Source: Clostridia bacterium (lineage in GTDB: Bacteria > Bacillota > Clostridia > Christensenellales > Borkfalkiaceae). From it: DNA of 53,793 nt. This document shows positions 32,030 through 40,220 of this stretch, piece after piece. The stretch's first letter is position 1. The number at the start of each line of letters is the position of its first letter. Below the pieces are notes generated by a model. The model was not told the origin of the DNA and made no database searches. It saw only the letters and a list, made by a program, of their open reading frames with translations. The translations under genes and the position numbers were made by a program. The DNA is taken from assembly GCA_900770685.1 (NCBI GenBank), contig CAAGLC010000120.1:1-53793 (forward strand). Reading direction: 5' to 3'.

Positions 32030-33145
32030 CTACCTTAAATTTTCAGGATTTAGACCTAATAAATCTTGGGTTACAAACTTTCCGTTCTTCCTTATTAGTT
32101 CTCCGTCTAAATAGATTTCTCCTCCGCCGTACTCTTTGGTTTGAATTTGAACCAAATCCCAATGAATTGCAGAATTATTGCCGTTATTGCAACTTTCATA
32201 ACAACTACCGGGCGTAAAGTGGATTGAGCCGGAAATCTTTTCGTCGAAAAGTATATCAGACATTGGTTTGGTGATATAAGGATTAACTCCTAAGGCGAAC
32301 TCGCCGATATACCTTGCGCCTTGGTCGGTATCTAAGAGTTGATTAATTTTCTTTTGGTCGTTTGCATACGCCTCAACGATTTTTCCATCCTTAAACACCA
32401 ACTTAACGTTTTCAAACTTAAATCCGTTATAAATGGACGGCGTATTGTAGGCTATAACTCCGTTAACGCTATCTTTTACGGGCGCAGTATAAATTTCTCC
32501 GTCCGGAATATTACAATGTCCCGAACATTTCTTACTGCCTATTCCTTTTATAGAAAAACTTAAATCGGTGTCTTTAGCGATAATTCTCACTTTGTCGGCC
32601 CTATCTAAACGCGCTTTTAATGAGTTCATAGCCTCGTCCATTTTCGAATAATCTAAATTACAAACGGTAAAGTAAAAATCTTCAAACGCTTCGGTACTCA
32701 TTCCCGCCGATTGAGCCATTGACGGAGTTGGATATCTTAACACGACCCATTTGGTTTTTTTAACTCTGGTTTCGTGATGCACGGGGTGGGAATAATATTG
32801 ATTTTCTATTTGGAGCTTCTCGTCCGGAACGTCTGCGTTTTCGTTAGAGTTCTCTCCCCCTCTAATGCCTATATAAGCATCCATTTCTTGCATTCTAGCT
32901 AAAGCGTATTTGGCTTTTAATTGCGTTTGTTCTTTGGTCTCGCCAAGCAAGAGTTCTCTCGTTACTCTGTTGTCGTACATTTCAACGAAAGGATAAGCCC
33001 CTACCTTATACGCTTCTCTAATTAGAGCGTTAACTAACATATAGTCAACCCCTCTCGCCTCGATTAGAATTTTTTCGCCTTTTTTTAGAGAGCAAGAGTA
33101 ATTTATTAGGTTGCTCGCAAGTTTTATGATTCGATTATCCAGCAT
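32030..33145 (-). CDS. M29-family metallo-aminopeptidase
   Basis: Resembles the thermophilic aminopeptidase (AmpS/PepS) family of two-metal exopeptidases. It has 'LIEARGVDYMLVNALIREAYKVGAYPFVEMYDNRVTRELL', 'YIGIRGGENSNE', 'ISGSIHFTPGSCYESCNNGNNSAIHWDLVQI' and 'EIYLDGELIRKNGKFV'. Several of the usual Glu and His ligands can be placed in these blocks. The ATG at 33145 (GGGGAG upstream) gives 371 residues, somewhat short of the usual 410. It probably acts on cytosolic peptides, which suits an amino-acid fermenter. Confidence 0.88.
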   Translation of the reverse strand: MLDNRIIKLASNLINYSCSLKKGEKILIEARGVDYMLVNALIREAYKVGAYPFVEMYDNRVTRELLLGETKEQTQLKAKYALARMQEMDAYIGIRGGENSNENADVPDEKLQIENQYYSHPVHHETRVKKTKWVVLRYPTPSMAQSAGMSTEAFEDFYFTVCNLDYSKMDEAMNSLKARLDRADKVRIIAKDTDLSFSIKGIGSKKCSGHCNIPDGEIYTAPVKDSVNGVIAYNTPSIYNGFKFENVKLVFKDGKIVEAYANDQKKINQLLDTDQGARYIGEFALGVNPYITKPMSDILFDEKISGSIHFTPGSCYESCNNGNNSAIHWDLVQIQTKEYGGGEIYLDGELIRKNGKFVTQDLLGLNPENLR

Positions 33146-33233
33146 AAAAACTCCCCGTAACTTATTTGTTAACATTATTATACATCTTTATATACTTTTT
33201 ATAAAGTATTTTGACTAAATTAAATAAAATTGT

Positions 33234-33262
33234 TTGATATTTGCATAAAAAAAAGGTATAAT
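33234..33262 (+). promoter_or_regulatory. Strong sigma-A promoter for fba
   Basis: TTGATA (33234-33239), 17-bp spacer, TATAAT (33257-33262). Confidence 0.8.
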
Positions 33263-33310
33263 AAAAAAAGAAATCTTAAGAAAAATTAAATTTATATGGA
33301 GAATAGACAA

Positions 33311-34306
33311 ATGGCATTAGTAAACTCAAAGAAAATGTTTGAACAAGCCGCTAAAGGTGGCTATGCAATCGGCGCTTTCAACGTTAACAACATGGAAATC
33401 GTTCAAGGCATCACCGAAGCCTGCAAAGAAGCAAACGCTCCCGTTATTTTACAAGTAAGTAAGGGCGCAAGAGCATACGCAAATCACACGTATCTCGTTA
33501 AGTTAGTTGAAGCAGCAGTTTTAGAATGTCCTGAAATTCCAATCGTTTTACACCTTGACCACGGTCCCGATTTCGAAACCTGTAAAGCATGTATCGACGG
33601 TGGATTTACCTCGGTTATGATTGACGGAAGCCATCTCTCTTTTGAAGAAAACGTTGCTCTCACCAAAAAGGTTGTAGACTACGCTCACGACGTTGAAGCT
33701 CGTGGCAGATACATAACCGTTGAAGGCGAACTTGGAACCTTAGCAGGTATTGAAGATGACGTTAAGGTTGAACACGGCGCAGAAAGTTATACTAAACCCG
33801 AAGAAGTTGTTGAATTCGTTAAGAGAACGGGCGTTGACTCTCTTGCTATCGCTATCGGAACTTCACACGGCGCATACAAATTTAAACCCGAACAATGTAC
33901 CAGAAACGAACAAGGAATTTTAGTTCCTCCGGCTCTCCGTTTCGATATATTAAAGGCTGTTGCTAAGGAACTCGGCGATTTCCCAATCGTTTTACACGGT
34001 TCTTCTTCAGTTCCTCAAGATTACGTTAAGATGGTTAACGATAACGGCGGTAAAATGCCAGACGCTATCGGTGTTCCCGAAGAACAACTTCGTGAAGCTG
34101 CAAAACTTTCAGTTTGCAAAATTAATATCGACTCTGACCTCCGTTTAGCAATGACCGGTACTATCAGAAAGTTCTTCAACGATCAACCTTCTAAGTTTGA
34201 CCCCAGAGAATACTTAAAACCTGCAAGAGCAAACATTAAAGAAATCGTTAAACACAAACTCGTTAACGTTTTAGGTTGCGCAGGCAAAGCTGACGAATGC
34301 AGATAA
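33311..34306 (+). CDS. fba: Class II fructose-bisphosphate aldolase
   Basis: Zinc-dependent cleavage of fructose 1,6-bisphosphate in glycolysis. The N terminus MALVNSKKMFEQAAKGGYAIGAFNVNNMEI, the zinc His motif VLHLDHGPDFE, 'VEGELGTLAGIED', 'AIGTSHGAYKF' and 'IVLHGSSSVPQ' are all intact. The ATG at 33311 is chosen because GGAGA lies 8 nt upstream; an earlier in-frame ATG overlaps that site. Length is 331 residues. Codon use suggests high expression. Confidence 0.97.
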   Translation: MALVNSKKMFEQAAKGGYAIGAFNVNNMEIVQGITEACKEANAPVILQVSKGARAYANHTYLVKLVEAAVLECPEIPIVLHLDHGPDFETCKACIDGGFTSVMIDGSHLSFEENVALTKKVVDYAHDVEARGRYITVEGELGTLAGIEDDVKVEHGAESYTKPEEVVEFVKRTGVDSLAIAIGTSHGAYKFKPEQCTRNEQGILVPPALRFDILKAVAKELGDFPIVLHGSSSVPQDYVKMVNDNGGKMPDAIGVPEEQLREAAKLSVCKINIDSDLRLAMTGTIRKFFNDQPSKFDPREYLKPARANIKEIVKHKLVNVLGCAGKADECR

Positions 34307-34320
34307 TTTAACTTAAAATA

Positions 34321-34351
34321 AAAAACGAAGCGATAAATTCGCTTCGTTTTT
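34321..34351 (+). terminator. Terminator of fba
   Basis: Stem AAAAACGAAGCGA/TCGCTTCGTTTTT with flanking T residues. Confidence 0.88.
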
Positions 34352-34395
34352 TATTATAATTAAATGCTTTTATTATGATTAAATTTTTTTAATCT

Positions 34396-35640
34396 TTACA
34401 TTCCCGTATCGCAGAAGATAAAATCGGCAAGCGAGATGTTTACCACGATATCTACGTTGTTATACACCGAATTAGTAACCTTTCTATCAACCGATATCGT
34501 AAAGGAATCGCCCTGTTTTAATTTAGTTCTCATTAAAGCAACGTACTTGTGGAAATTGTCAACCGTAACGTCGTAAGTTTCTCCACAAAAAGTAAGAGAA
34601 GTTACGATATCGCCTGCCTTAACCCCTGCAAGATAACAATTTCCTTTTTCGAACACTTGGTTAATATTAACGTATTTTTCTCCATGAGAATCGGAAACTT
34701 GGCCAACCATAATTCCAAGATTCCATCTTCCAGAAACGTAGCCGTAATTATTACTGGTTGCCGTCGCAATCAATTGTGACGCAATGCTAACGAATCCGTT
34801 TCCGTTTTCAAGTTCAACGGGAATTGCGAAATTTATCGCATCGTAATTGGTATTACCCGCATTAGTAATTCCTATCAATTCACCGTAAAGGTTATACAGT
34901 CCGCCCCCTGAGTTTCCGGGATTAGTGGTTACCGAAATTTGCATAAGCTGCATTTCGCCAACCTCTCCAACTATAACCTTTCTGTTAGGATAACTAACGA
35001 TGCCGTCTGCAACGCTACCAGGTAATTCGCCTGAAGGATTTCCTATAGCGAAAATGGCTTCGCCTCTTCTAATCTCATATCCCTCTGCGGGAATAATTGC
35101 CTTTTGCACTTTATCTATAGAAAGTTTTTTTCCGGAAACGGCTGGCATGTCTAAATTGATTTTTATAACGGCAATATCGGAAACGTTGTCTCCACCGACC
35201 AAAGTTACCGCAACGTTAGAATAAATTTGCTCGCCTATTTTACCCGTAAAAATATAGTCTTTGTTATCGTATAAAGCGTTTTCATCCGGCAAACTTATCG
35301 TTATATCTCCACCTTGCGAAATCACGTGATGGCAAGTAATAACGTATAAAAAGTTTCCTGAATTTTTTACGTCAACTATAACACCGCTTCCACTACCGGA
35401 CGAAGAAGAATTGGTAATATTGATCGCAACCGAAGTTTTTTCAACTTTCTCGACAGCGTCAACCAGCCTATATTCTTGTCTGTTTGCTTGCTCTATCGTA
35501 TTAAACTTAATATTTTGCGAGGCAATTATCGAATCGGTAAGTTCGGTTCTTGAATCATTTATAAAATCACAAGCCGAAACGGATAGACAAACGGCAAGCG
35601 TTAATAATAATATTAAGAATTTTTTTAATAAATTACGCAT
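34396..35640 (-). CDS. HtrA/DegP-like trypsin-type serine protease lipoprotein
   Basis: An extracytoplasmic quality-control protease anchored as a lipoprotein: signal peptide residues 1-23 with lipobox SVSAC. The chymotrypsin-fold domain shows the triad as ITCHHV (His), SDIAVIKI (Asp) and NPGNSGGGLYNLYGELIG (Ser). A C-terminal PDZ-like region (about residue 300 onward, 'NQVFEKGNCYLAGVKAGDIV') follows. Length is 414 residues. The region upstream carries a terminator and several hairpins. No CssR or CpxR-like site was identified. Confidence 0.9.
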   Translation of the reverse strand: MRNLLKKFLILLLTLAVCLSVSACDFINDSRTELTDSIIASQNIKFNTIEQANRQEYRLVDAVEKVEKTSVAINITNSSSSGSGSGVIVDVKNSGNFLYVITCHHVISQGGDITISLPDENALYDNKDYIFTGKIGEQIYSNVAVTLVGGDNVSDIAVIKINLDMPAVSGKKLSIDKVQKAIIPAEGYEIRRGEAIFAIGNPSGELPGSVADGIVSYPNRKVIVGEVGEMQLMQISVTTNPGNSGGGLYNLYGELIGITNAGNTNYDAINFAIPVELENGNGFVSIASQLIATATSNNYGYVSGRWNLGIMVGQVSDSHGEKYVNINQVFEKGNCYLAGVKAGDIVTSLTFCGETYDVTVDNFHKYVALMRTKLKQGDSFTISVDRKVTNSVYNNVDIVVNISLADFIFCDTGM

Positions 35641-35716
35641 TTTGTACCCACTCCCTTATCACTTAAATATATTTTACTATACTTTCAGTTAATAATCCAT
35701 AAAACGCAAAATTTAC

Positions 35717-35743
35717 AAAAAGGGCGATCTCTTCGCCCTTTTT
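35717..35743 (-). terminator. Terminator upstream of the HtrA-like gene
   Basis: The 11-bp stem AAAAAGGGCGA/TCGCCCTTTTT has T runs on both strands. It ends either yebC transcription or the structured transcript described next. Confidence 0.85.
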
Positions 35744-35893
35744 TCTCCGCTCATATCAAGCGGAGAACTGTTGCTCTGCTAAATATAAACGGTTTATATT
35801 AACGGCAGATTGTTTTACTTGTTAATATTGTATTAATCAAACACTAAGTTAACTGCCGATACTTAAAGTATAGGCAAAAACTTTTTTATTATA
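35744..35893 (-). ncRNA. Candidate structured RNA or leader between yebC and the HtrA-like gene
   Basis: On the minus strand a TATAAT box (35888-35893) is followed by a chain of elements ending at the terminator: TGCCTATACTT with AAGTATCGGCA, CGGCAG with a later CTGCCG, AATATAAA-CCG-TTTATATT, and TCTCCGC with GCGGAGA. The first two stems share bases, so they exclude each other. No known RNA family was recognised and there is no good -35 box. Confidence 0.35.
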
Positions 35894-35906
35894 CCTTAAT
35901 GAAAGA

Positions 35907-36644
35907 TTATTCTTCGTCTTCTTCAGGCATATCAACGTTATGATATACGTTTTGAACGTCGTCAAGATCTTCAAGAGCGTCGATTAAACGCTTAAACTTA
36001 GCAAGTTCGTCCCCCTCTAAAGTAATTTTAGTTTGAGGAATCATTTTAATTTGCGCTTCGAAGAAATTTAATCCCTTGTCTTCTAAATATTTTCTAACCG
36101 AAGAAAACGCCGAAACGGAAGTGTTAACGATAAAAGCGTCGTCTTCTGCAAAAAAGTCGTCTGCGCCTGCGTCTAAAACCATTTCCATAACTTCATCTTC
36201 TGTAAGAGATGCAGTTCTTTCAATAACGATAACACCTGCAGTAGTAAAAGTAAAGGAAACGCAACCTGCGTTGCCGAGCGAACCACCGTGCTTTCTCATT
36301 GCAGTTCTAACGTAATCTACCGTACGGTTTTTGTTATCGGTAAGAGTTTTAATAATTACGGCACTTCCTTGAGGGCCGTATCCTTCGTAGGTCAATTCTT
36401 CATAGTTATCACCCGAAAGTTCACCTGCTGCCTTTGCAATACATCTTTTAATATTGTCGTTAGGCATGTTAACTGCTCTTGCTTTTGCAATAGCGTCTGC
36501 AAGTTTACTGTTGGTTGCAGGATCGGGATTACTCTTTGCAGCAACTGCAATTTCCCTACCCACTTTTGTAAATATTTTACCTTTAGCAGCGTCCGTCTTG
36601 GCTTTTTTAACGGCAATATTCGCCGCGTGGCTATGTCCTGACAT
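35907..36644 (-). CDS. yebC: YebC/PmpR-family protein
   Basis: A 245-residue protein of the TACO1/YebC family, linked to relief of ribosome stalling and to transcription control. It starts MSGHSHAANIAVKKAKTDAAKGKIFTKVGREIAVAAK and contains 'NMPNDNIKRCIAKAAGE', 'YEGYGPQGSAVIIKTLTDNKNRT' and 'GSLGNAGCVSFTF'. The tail is acidic (DMPEEDEE). It follows trmH by 11 bp in a two-gene unit. Confidence 0.95.
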   Translation of the reverse strand: MSGHSHAANIAVKKAKTDAAKGKIFTKVGREIAVAAKSNPDPATNSKLADAIAKARAVNMPNDNIKRCIAKAAGELSGDNYEELTYEGYGPQGSAVIIKTLTDNKNRTVDYVRTAMRKHGGSLGNAGCVSFTFTTAGVIVIERTASLTEDEVMEMVLDAGADDFFAEDDAFIVNTSVSAFSSVRKYLEDKGLNFFEAQIKMIPQTKITLEGDELAKFKRLIDALEDLDDVQNVYHNVDMPEEDEE

Positions 36645-36655
36645 ATATTTCTCCT

Positions 36656-37393
36656 TTAATCGTTTTTACTAAGTTGATACATTAATATTCCTGCGCTAAC
36701 CGATGCGTTTAGGCTTTCCATTTGGTTTTGCATTGGAATTTTTACCGTATGTTTAGCAAGATTTTTTAGCCTTTCGCTAACGCCTCTAGCCTCGTTACCT
36801 ATAACTAAGCAAAACGCTTTTGGGAAAGAACTCTTAAAAACGTCTTCCCCACCCATATCGGCAACGATAATCGGTAAATTAATTTTACTAAGCAAATCTT
36901 CCCTACTTCCGACGTGAACACTCACGTGAAAAATTCCACTCATACTCGCCCTAACCGCTTTTTGAGAAAAACAATCGGCCGAATCACAAGCGTAAATATC
37001 TAAAAACCCAGAAGCCGCCGCCGTTCTTATAATCGCGCCTACGTTTGCAGGATCGCTAACCCCGTCTAAAAATAAGCACTTACCTCTAGGAGAACGCACT
37101 TCGTTTAACGGTTTTTTAACTAACGCTAATATCCCTTGTGGAGAAACTTCTCCCGATACGTACGAAAACACGACGTCCGACACTTCTTCAAAATTCAACA
37201 CGTCTAATTTATCCGAATATTTACAAACGAAAGACTCGCTAACGATAACGCGAAAGACTTCCTGACCTAAAGAGATTGCCTCTTTAACCATTTTATATCC
37301 TTCAACGACGTAAAGCCCGCTTTCATCTCTATTTTTCTTGTCGGAAAGTGATTTTATTAACTTAATTAAAGAATTTTGCTTAGATAAAATCAT
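36656..37393 (-). CDS. TrmH/SpoU-family RNA 2'-O-ribose methyltransferase
   Basis: A SPOUT-class methyltransferase, probably acting on 23S rRNA. Motif 1 is 'LFLDGVSDPANVGAIIRTAAASGF', motif 2 is 'LVIGNEARGVSERL' and motif 3 is VKIPMQNQMESLNASVSAGILMYQL. A short N-terminal substrate-binding part precedes them. Length is 245 residues. It follows the rplT operon terminator; the order infC-rpmI-rplT-trmH is common in Bacillota. Confidence 0.92.
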   Translation of the reverse strand: MILSKQNSLIKLIKSLSDKKNRDESGLYVVEGYKMVKEAISLGQEVFRVIVSESFVCKYSDKLDVLNFEEVSDVVFSYVSGEVSPQGILALVKKPLNEVRSPRGKCLFLDGVSDPANVGAIIRTAAASGFLDIYACDSADCFSQKAVRASMSGIFHVSVHVGSREDLLSKINLPIIVADMGGEDVFKSSFPKAFCLVIGNEARGVSERLKNLAKHTVKIPMQNQMESLNASVSAGILMYQLSKND

Positions 37394-37404
37394 AGTATCT
37401 AAAT

Positions 37405-37432
37405 AAAGCCTATCTTAAAAAAGGTAGGCTTT
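37405..37432 (-). terminator. Terminator of infC-rpmI-rplT
   Basis: Stem AAAGCCTA/TAGGCTTT extended by further pairs, between rplT and trmH. Confidence 0.75.
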
Positions 37433-37437
37433 AAAAT

Positions 37438-37794
37438 TTACTTACTTTGTTTTGCTTTTGCAGTTTCGCAAAGAGTTGCGAAAGCCTTTTCGTCAGAAAC
37501 GGCGATTTCTGCTAAAACCTTACGGTTTAACTCAATACCTGCGTTCTTCAAGCCGAACATAAATTTGCTGTATGAAATTCCGTTCAAACGGCAAGCAGCG
37601 TTAATTCTGGCAATCCATAATTGTCTGAAATCGCGTTTTTTCGCCTTTCTTCCGAAATAAGCGTAAAGTTGCGCTTTCATAACGGCTTCTCTTGCTACTC
37701 TATATCTTTTACTTCTTCCGCCCCAATATCCTTTGGCGAGTTTTAAAATCTTTCTACGCTTTTTTACAGCGTTAACTCCTCTTTTAATACGCAT
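37438..37794 (-). CDS. rplT: 50S ribosomal protein L20
   Basis: Binds 23S rRNA early in 50S assembly and usually represses its own operon. It starts MRIKRGVNAVKKRRKILKLAKGYWGGRSKRYRVAREAVMKA and has the globular C-terminal part 'LWIARINAACRLNGISYSKFMFGLKNAGIELNRKVLAEIA'. Length is 118 residues. Confidence 0.98.
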   Translation of the reverse strand: MRIKRGVNAVKKRRKILKLAKGYWGGRSKRYRVAREAVMKAQLYAYFGRKAKKRDFRQLWIARINAACRLNGISYSKFMFGLKNAGIELNRKVLAEIAVSDEKAFATLCETAKAKQSK

Positions 37795-37812
37795 AATCTT
37801 TTTTCTCCTTGA

Positions 37813-38010
37813 CTATTTATTGTAAATAAGCGTTTTAACGGTTTTTGCTTGCGTTGCGTCAACGTATGCACCGTCACACAAATTGTTCTTTCTCTTTCTG
37901 TCTTTCTTAGTGAGAATATGGTTCTTTCCGGAACAAGATCTCTTAATCTTTCCGTTTGCGGTTACCTTGAATCTCTTCTTAGCCGCGCTTTTAGTTTTCA
38001 TTTTCGGCAT
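37813..38010 (-). CDS. rpmI: 50S ribosomal protein L35
   Basis: A 65-residue basic protein, MPKMKTKSAAKKRFKVTANGKIKRSCSGKNH, the classic L35 N terminus. It lies between infC and rplT, 18 bp before rplT. Confidence 0.98.
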   Translation of the reverse strand: MPKMKTKSAAKKRFKVTANGKIKRSCSGKNHILTKKDRKRKNNLCDGAYVDATQAKTVKTLIYNK

Positions 38011-38037
38011 AATTTTACCCTCCGTTCGTTTTTTATT

Positions 38038-38532
38038 TTACGCTTTCAAAGGAGCAAGCATCATCCAAATGTTTCTGCCCTCTGTTTGCGGTTTCTTTTC
38101 CATTACGCCCTGTTCTTTAACAAGTTCAAAGAATTTTTCCATAACGCCTAATCCCAATTCCGAGTGCGCCATTTGACGACCTCTCATCCTGATAGACACT
38201 TTAACTTTGTTTCCTGCCGTTAAGAACTTTTGCGTTTGTTTCGCCTTTACGTTGAGATCGCCAACGTCTATGGTCATTGATAGCCAAACTTCTTTAATCT
38301 CAACTACTTTCTGATTTTTCTTTGCTTCTTTAGCCCTTTTGGTCTGTTCAAACATAAACTTTCCGTAGTTCATTATTTTACATACGGGTGGAACTGCAGA
38401 CGGCGATATCTTAACAAGGTCTAACCCCTTTTCTTCTGCCATCCTTAACGCTTCGTGTGACGAAACTATTCCAAGTTGAACTCCATCGTCCCCTATTAGG
38501 CGGACTTCTCTGTCACGAATTTCTTCGTTGAT
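38038..38532 (-). CDS. infC: Translation initiation factor IF-3 with an AUC start codon
   Basis: Keeps ribosomal subunits apart and proofreads start codons. The family N terminus (INEEIRDREVRLIGDDGVQLGIVSSHEALRMAEEKGLDLVKISP) lies upstream of the first ATG. There is no ATG, GTG or TTG in frame before it. An ATC codon at 38530-38532, 6 nt after AAGGAG, is the only well-placed start and gives 164 residues. Use of AUU, AUC or AUA to start infC is known and lets IF-3 limit its own translation. The C-terminal domain 'SIRMRGRQMAHSELGLGVMEKF' is intact. Confidence 0.93.
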   Translation of the reverse strand: MNEEIRDREVRLIGDDGVQLGIVSSHEALRMAEEKGLDLVKISPSAVPPVCKIMNYGKFMFEQTKRAKEAKKNQKVVEIKEVWLSMTIDVGDLNVKAKQTQKFLTAGNKVKVSIRMRGRQMAHSELGLGVMEKFFELVKEQGVMEKKPQTEGRNIWMMLAPLKA

Positions 38533-38740
38533 TTGATGCTCCTTTTTAATGGTCTTATACCTCTCAATAAAATTTTCCTTAAATAGAAAAAAGGAATACT
38601 AAAAAAATCAGGTTGCTTTAGATAAAAGCAACCTGCAATAATCAAAATAACACCGTTAAAGGCAATTTTTTACTTTTGATATTGAGCCGAACAAAAGATT
38701 TTCTGCCGGCGAGAAGGGTTACTTCTTCTTTAAGCCCTAT
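38533..38740 (-). promoter_or_regulatory. Leader of infC-rpmI-rplT, probable L20-responsive attenuator
   Basis: The transcript from the promoter at 38742-38770 has about 200 nt before infC. It contains a terminator: CAGGTTGCTTT pairs with AAAGCAACCTG (38609-38635) and is followed by seven U on the minus strand. The 5' part (AAGAAGTAACCCTTCTCGCCGG) looks like the structured L20-binding leader of other Bacillota. Excess L20 would be expected to promote termination. Confidence 0.65.
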
Positions 38741-38741
38741 T

Positions 38742-38770
38742 ATATTACATCTTTTTTTATGCGTTGTCAA
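38742..38770 (-). promoter_or_regulatory. Sigma-A promoter of infC-rpmI-rplT
   Basis: On the minus strand TTGACA (38765-38770), 17-bp spacer, TAATAT (38742-38747); an overlapping TATAAT lies at 38739-38744. Confidence 0.65.
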
Positions 38771-38892
38771 GCATTTTTAATAGTTTTTACACATTTTCCT
38801 GTTCCAAGATTTTTTTATTAATTTAATATACAAAACGCAACTTTTATGATATAATGTAACTTAAGAAATTTTTCAAATAGGAAATTCAACGT

Positions 38893-40155
38893 ATGATTTT
38901 ACATAAAATAGGCATAGGTAAACAAAAATTCAATATGAAGGAAAAGCCTTGGAAAACTCCTTGGTACATAGTAATATTGGTATGGATAATCTTGGCTTAC
39001 TACAAAGTGATTAGCCATTTTAAGATTAAAAAAATCGGTGTTAAAGGAACTAAAGGTCCGTATTTAATACTTCAAAACCACGCTTCGTTTATAGACTTTG
39101 GGTTCGTTACCGCGTTTTTATTCCCTAGAACGACTTCTTACGTTTGTTCAATTGAAGAATTCGTTGGAAAAGAGTGGTTACTTAGATCTCTCGGTTGTAT
39201 TTACAAACGAAAGTTCACTCCAGACGTTAACGTAGTTAAACATATTCTCTATTCGCTCCGTAATAATAATAAATCGGTAACCATTTACCCTGAGGCAAGA
39301 TTTGCTTTCGCAGGTATAAACGAAGAAGGAGATTTAGGCTCTTACGCAAGACTTATTAAAATGTGTAAAGTGCCGGTAGTTTTAGGAATTGGAAAAGGAA
39401 ACTTTATAATGAGTCCTCAGTTCGCTAAGCACCCGTACAAAAAATTACCCATTAGAGCAGATTTCAAACTCCTTTTCACCAAAGAACAAGTTAAAGACCT
39501 TACACAAGAGGAAATCGAAGCAGTTCTCAGAAAGGAATTCGTTTACGACGACTTTAGATATTGGCAAGAAACCGGCAAGAAAATTAAATCTAAATATAGA
39601 GCAAAAAATCTACACAAAGTTCTCTATCAATGCGCTCATTGTGGCAAAGAATTCACTATGAATTCAGAAGGCAATAGGCTTTTCTGCACCGAATGTGGAC
39701 ATCAATGGGAACTCACCGAGAACGGCTTCTTAAAAGCAATAGAGGGCGAAACTCATTTCGACCACGTTCCAGACTGGTATAGATGGGAACGTGAAAACGT
39801 TAGAAAACAAGTGGAAAACGGCGAATATTCGGTTAAGGCTAAGGCAAGATTAGAACATATCGTAAGTTCGGCTAAAGGATTTAAGGCGCTCGGCACGGTC
39901 GATTTTACTCACGACCAAAACGGATTTACTCTTAAAGGCGTTTTAGACGACGGAAGCGAATTCGAATTTAACCGTCCCGTTTCAAGTATGTATAGTTGCC
40001 ACATTGAGTTCGACTTCAAAAATAGAGGCGACGCTATCGACCTTGCAGACTCTGACAATACTTATTTCGTATTCCCTGACCTTTATAATCACTTAGTTAA
40101 AATTCATTTTGCAACCGAAGAACTTCATAAGTTCCAAGCAAAAAGCGATAAATAA
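38893..40155 (+). CDS. 1-acyl-glycerol-3-phosphate acyltransferase-like protein with zinc ribbon
   Basis: A 420-residue protein. A hydrophobic segment (about residues 24-38) precedes a PlsC-type acyltransferase domain whose HX4D motif is H63-ASFI-D68, followed by 'TIYPEARFAF', the expected EGTR-equivalent block. A zinc ribbon (YQCAHCGKEF with LFCTECGHQW) lies near residues 240-275, and a C-terminal domain of about 120 residues was not recognised. The zinc ribbon attachment is unusual among phospholipid acyltransferases. It is monocistronic with its own terminator. Substrate unknown; glycerolipid synthesis at the membrane is likely. Confidence 0.8.
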   Translation: MILHKIGIGKQKFNMKEKPWKTPWYIVILVWIILAYYKVISHFKIKKIGVKGTKGPYLILQNHASFIDFGFVTAFLFPRTTSYVCSIEEFVGKEWLLRSLGCIYKRKFTPDVNVVKHILYSLRNNNKSVTIYPEARFAFAGINEEGDLGSYARLIKMCKVPVVLGIGKGNFIMSPQFAKHPYKKLPIRADFKLLFTKEQVKDLTQEEIEAVLRKEFVYDDFRYWQETGKKIKSKYRAKNLHKVLYQCAHCGKEFTMNSEGNRLFCTECGHQWELTENGFLKAIEGETHFDHVPDWYRWERENVRKQVENGEYSVKAKARLEHIVSSAKGFKALGTVDFTHDQNGFTLKGVLDDGSEFEFNRPVSSMYSCHIEFDFKNRGDAIDLADSDNTYFVFPDLYNHLVKIHFATEELHKFQAKSDK

Positions 40156-40166
40156 AATTTGAAAAC

Positions 40167-40200
40167 AAAAAAAAGCGTGCTAACTAGCACGCTTTTTTTT
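40167..40200 (+). terminator. Terminator of the acyltransferase gene
   Basis: Stem AAAAAAAAGCGTGCT/AGCACGCTTTTTTTT, also usable by groEL from the other side. Confidence 0.88.
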
Positions 40201-40220
40201 ATTTGCTTTTAAGGTTTTTA

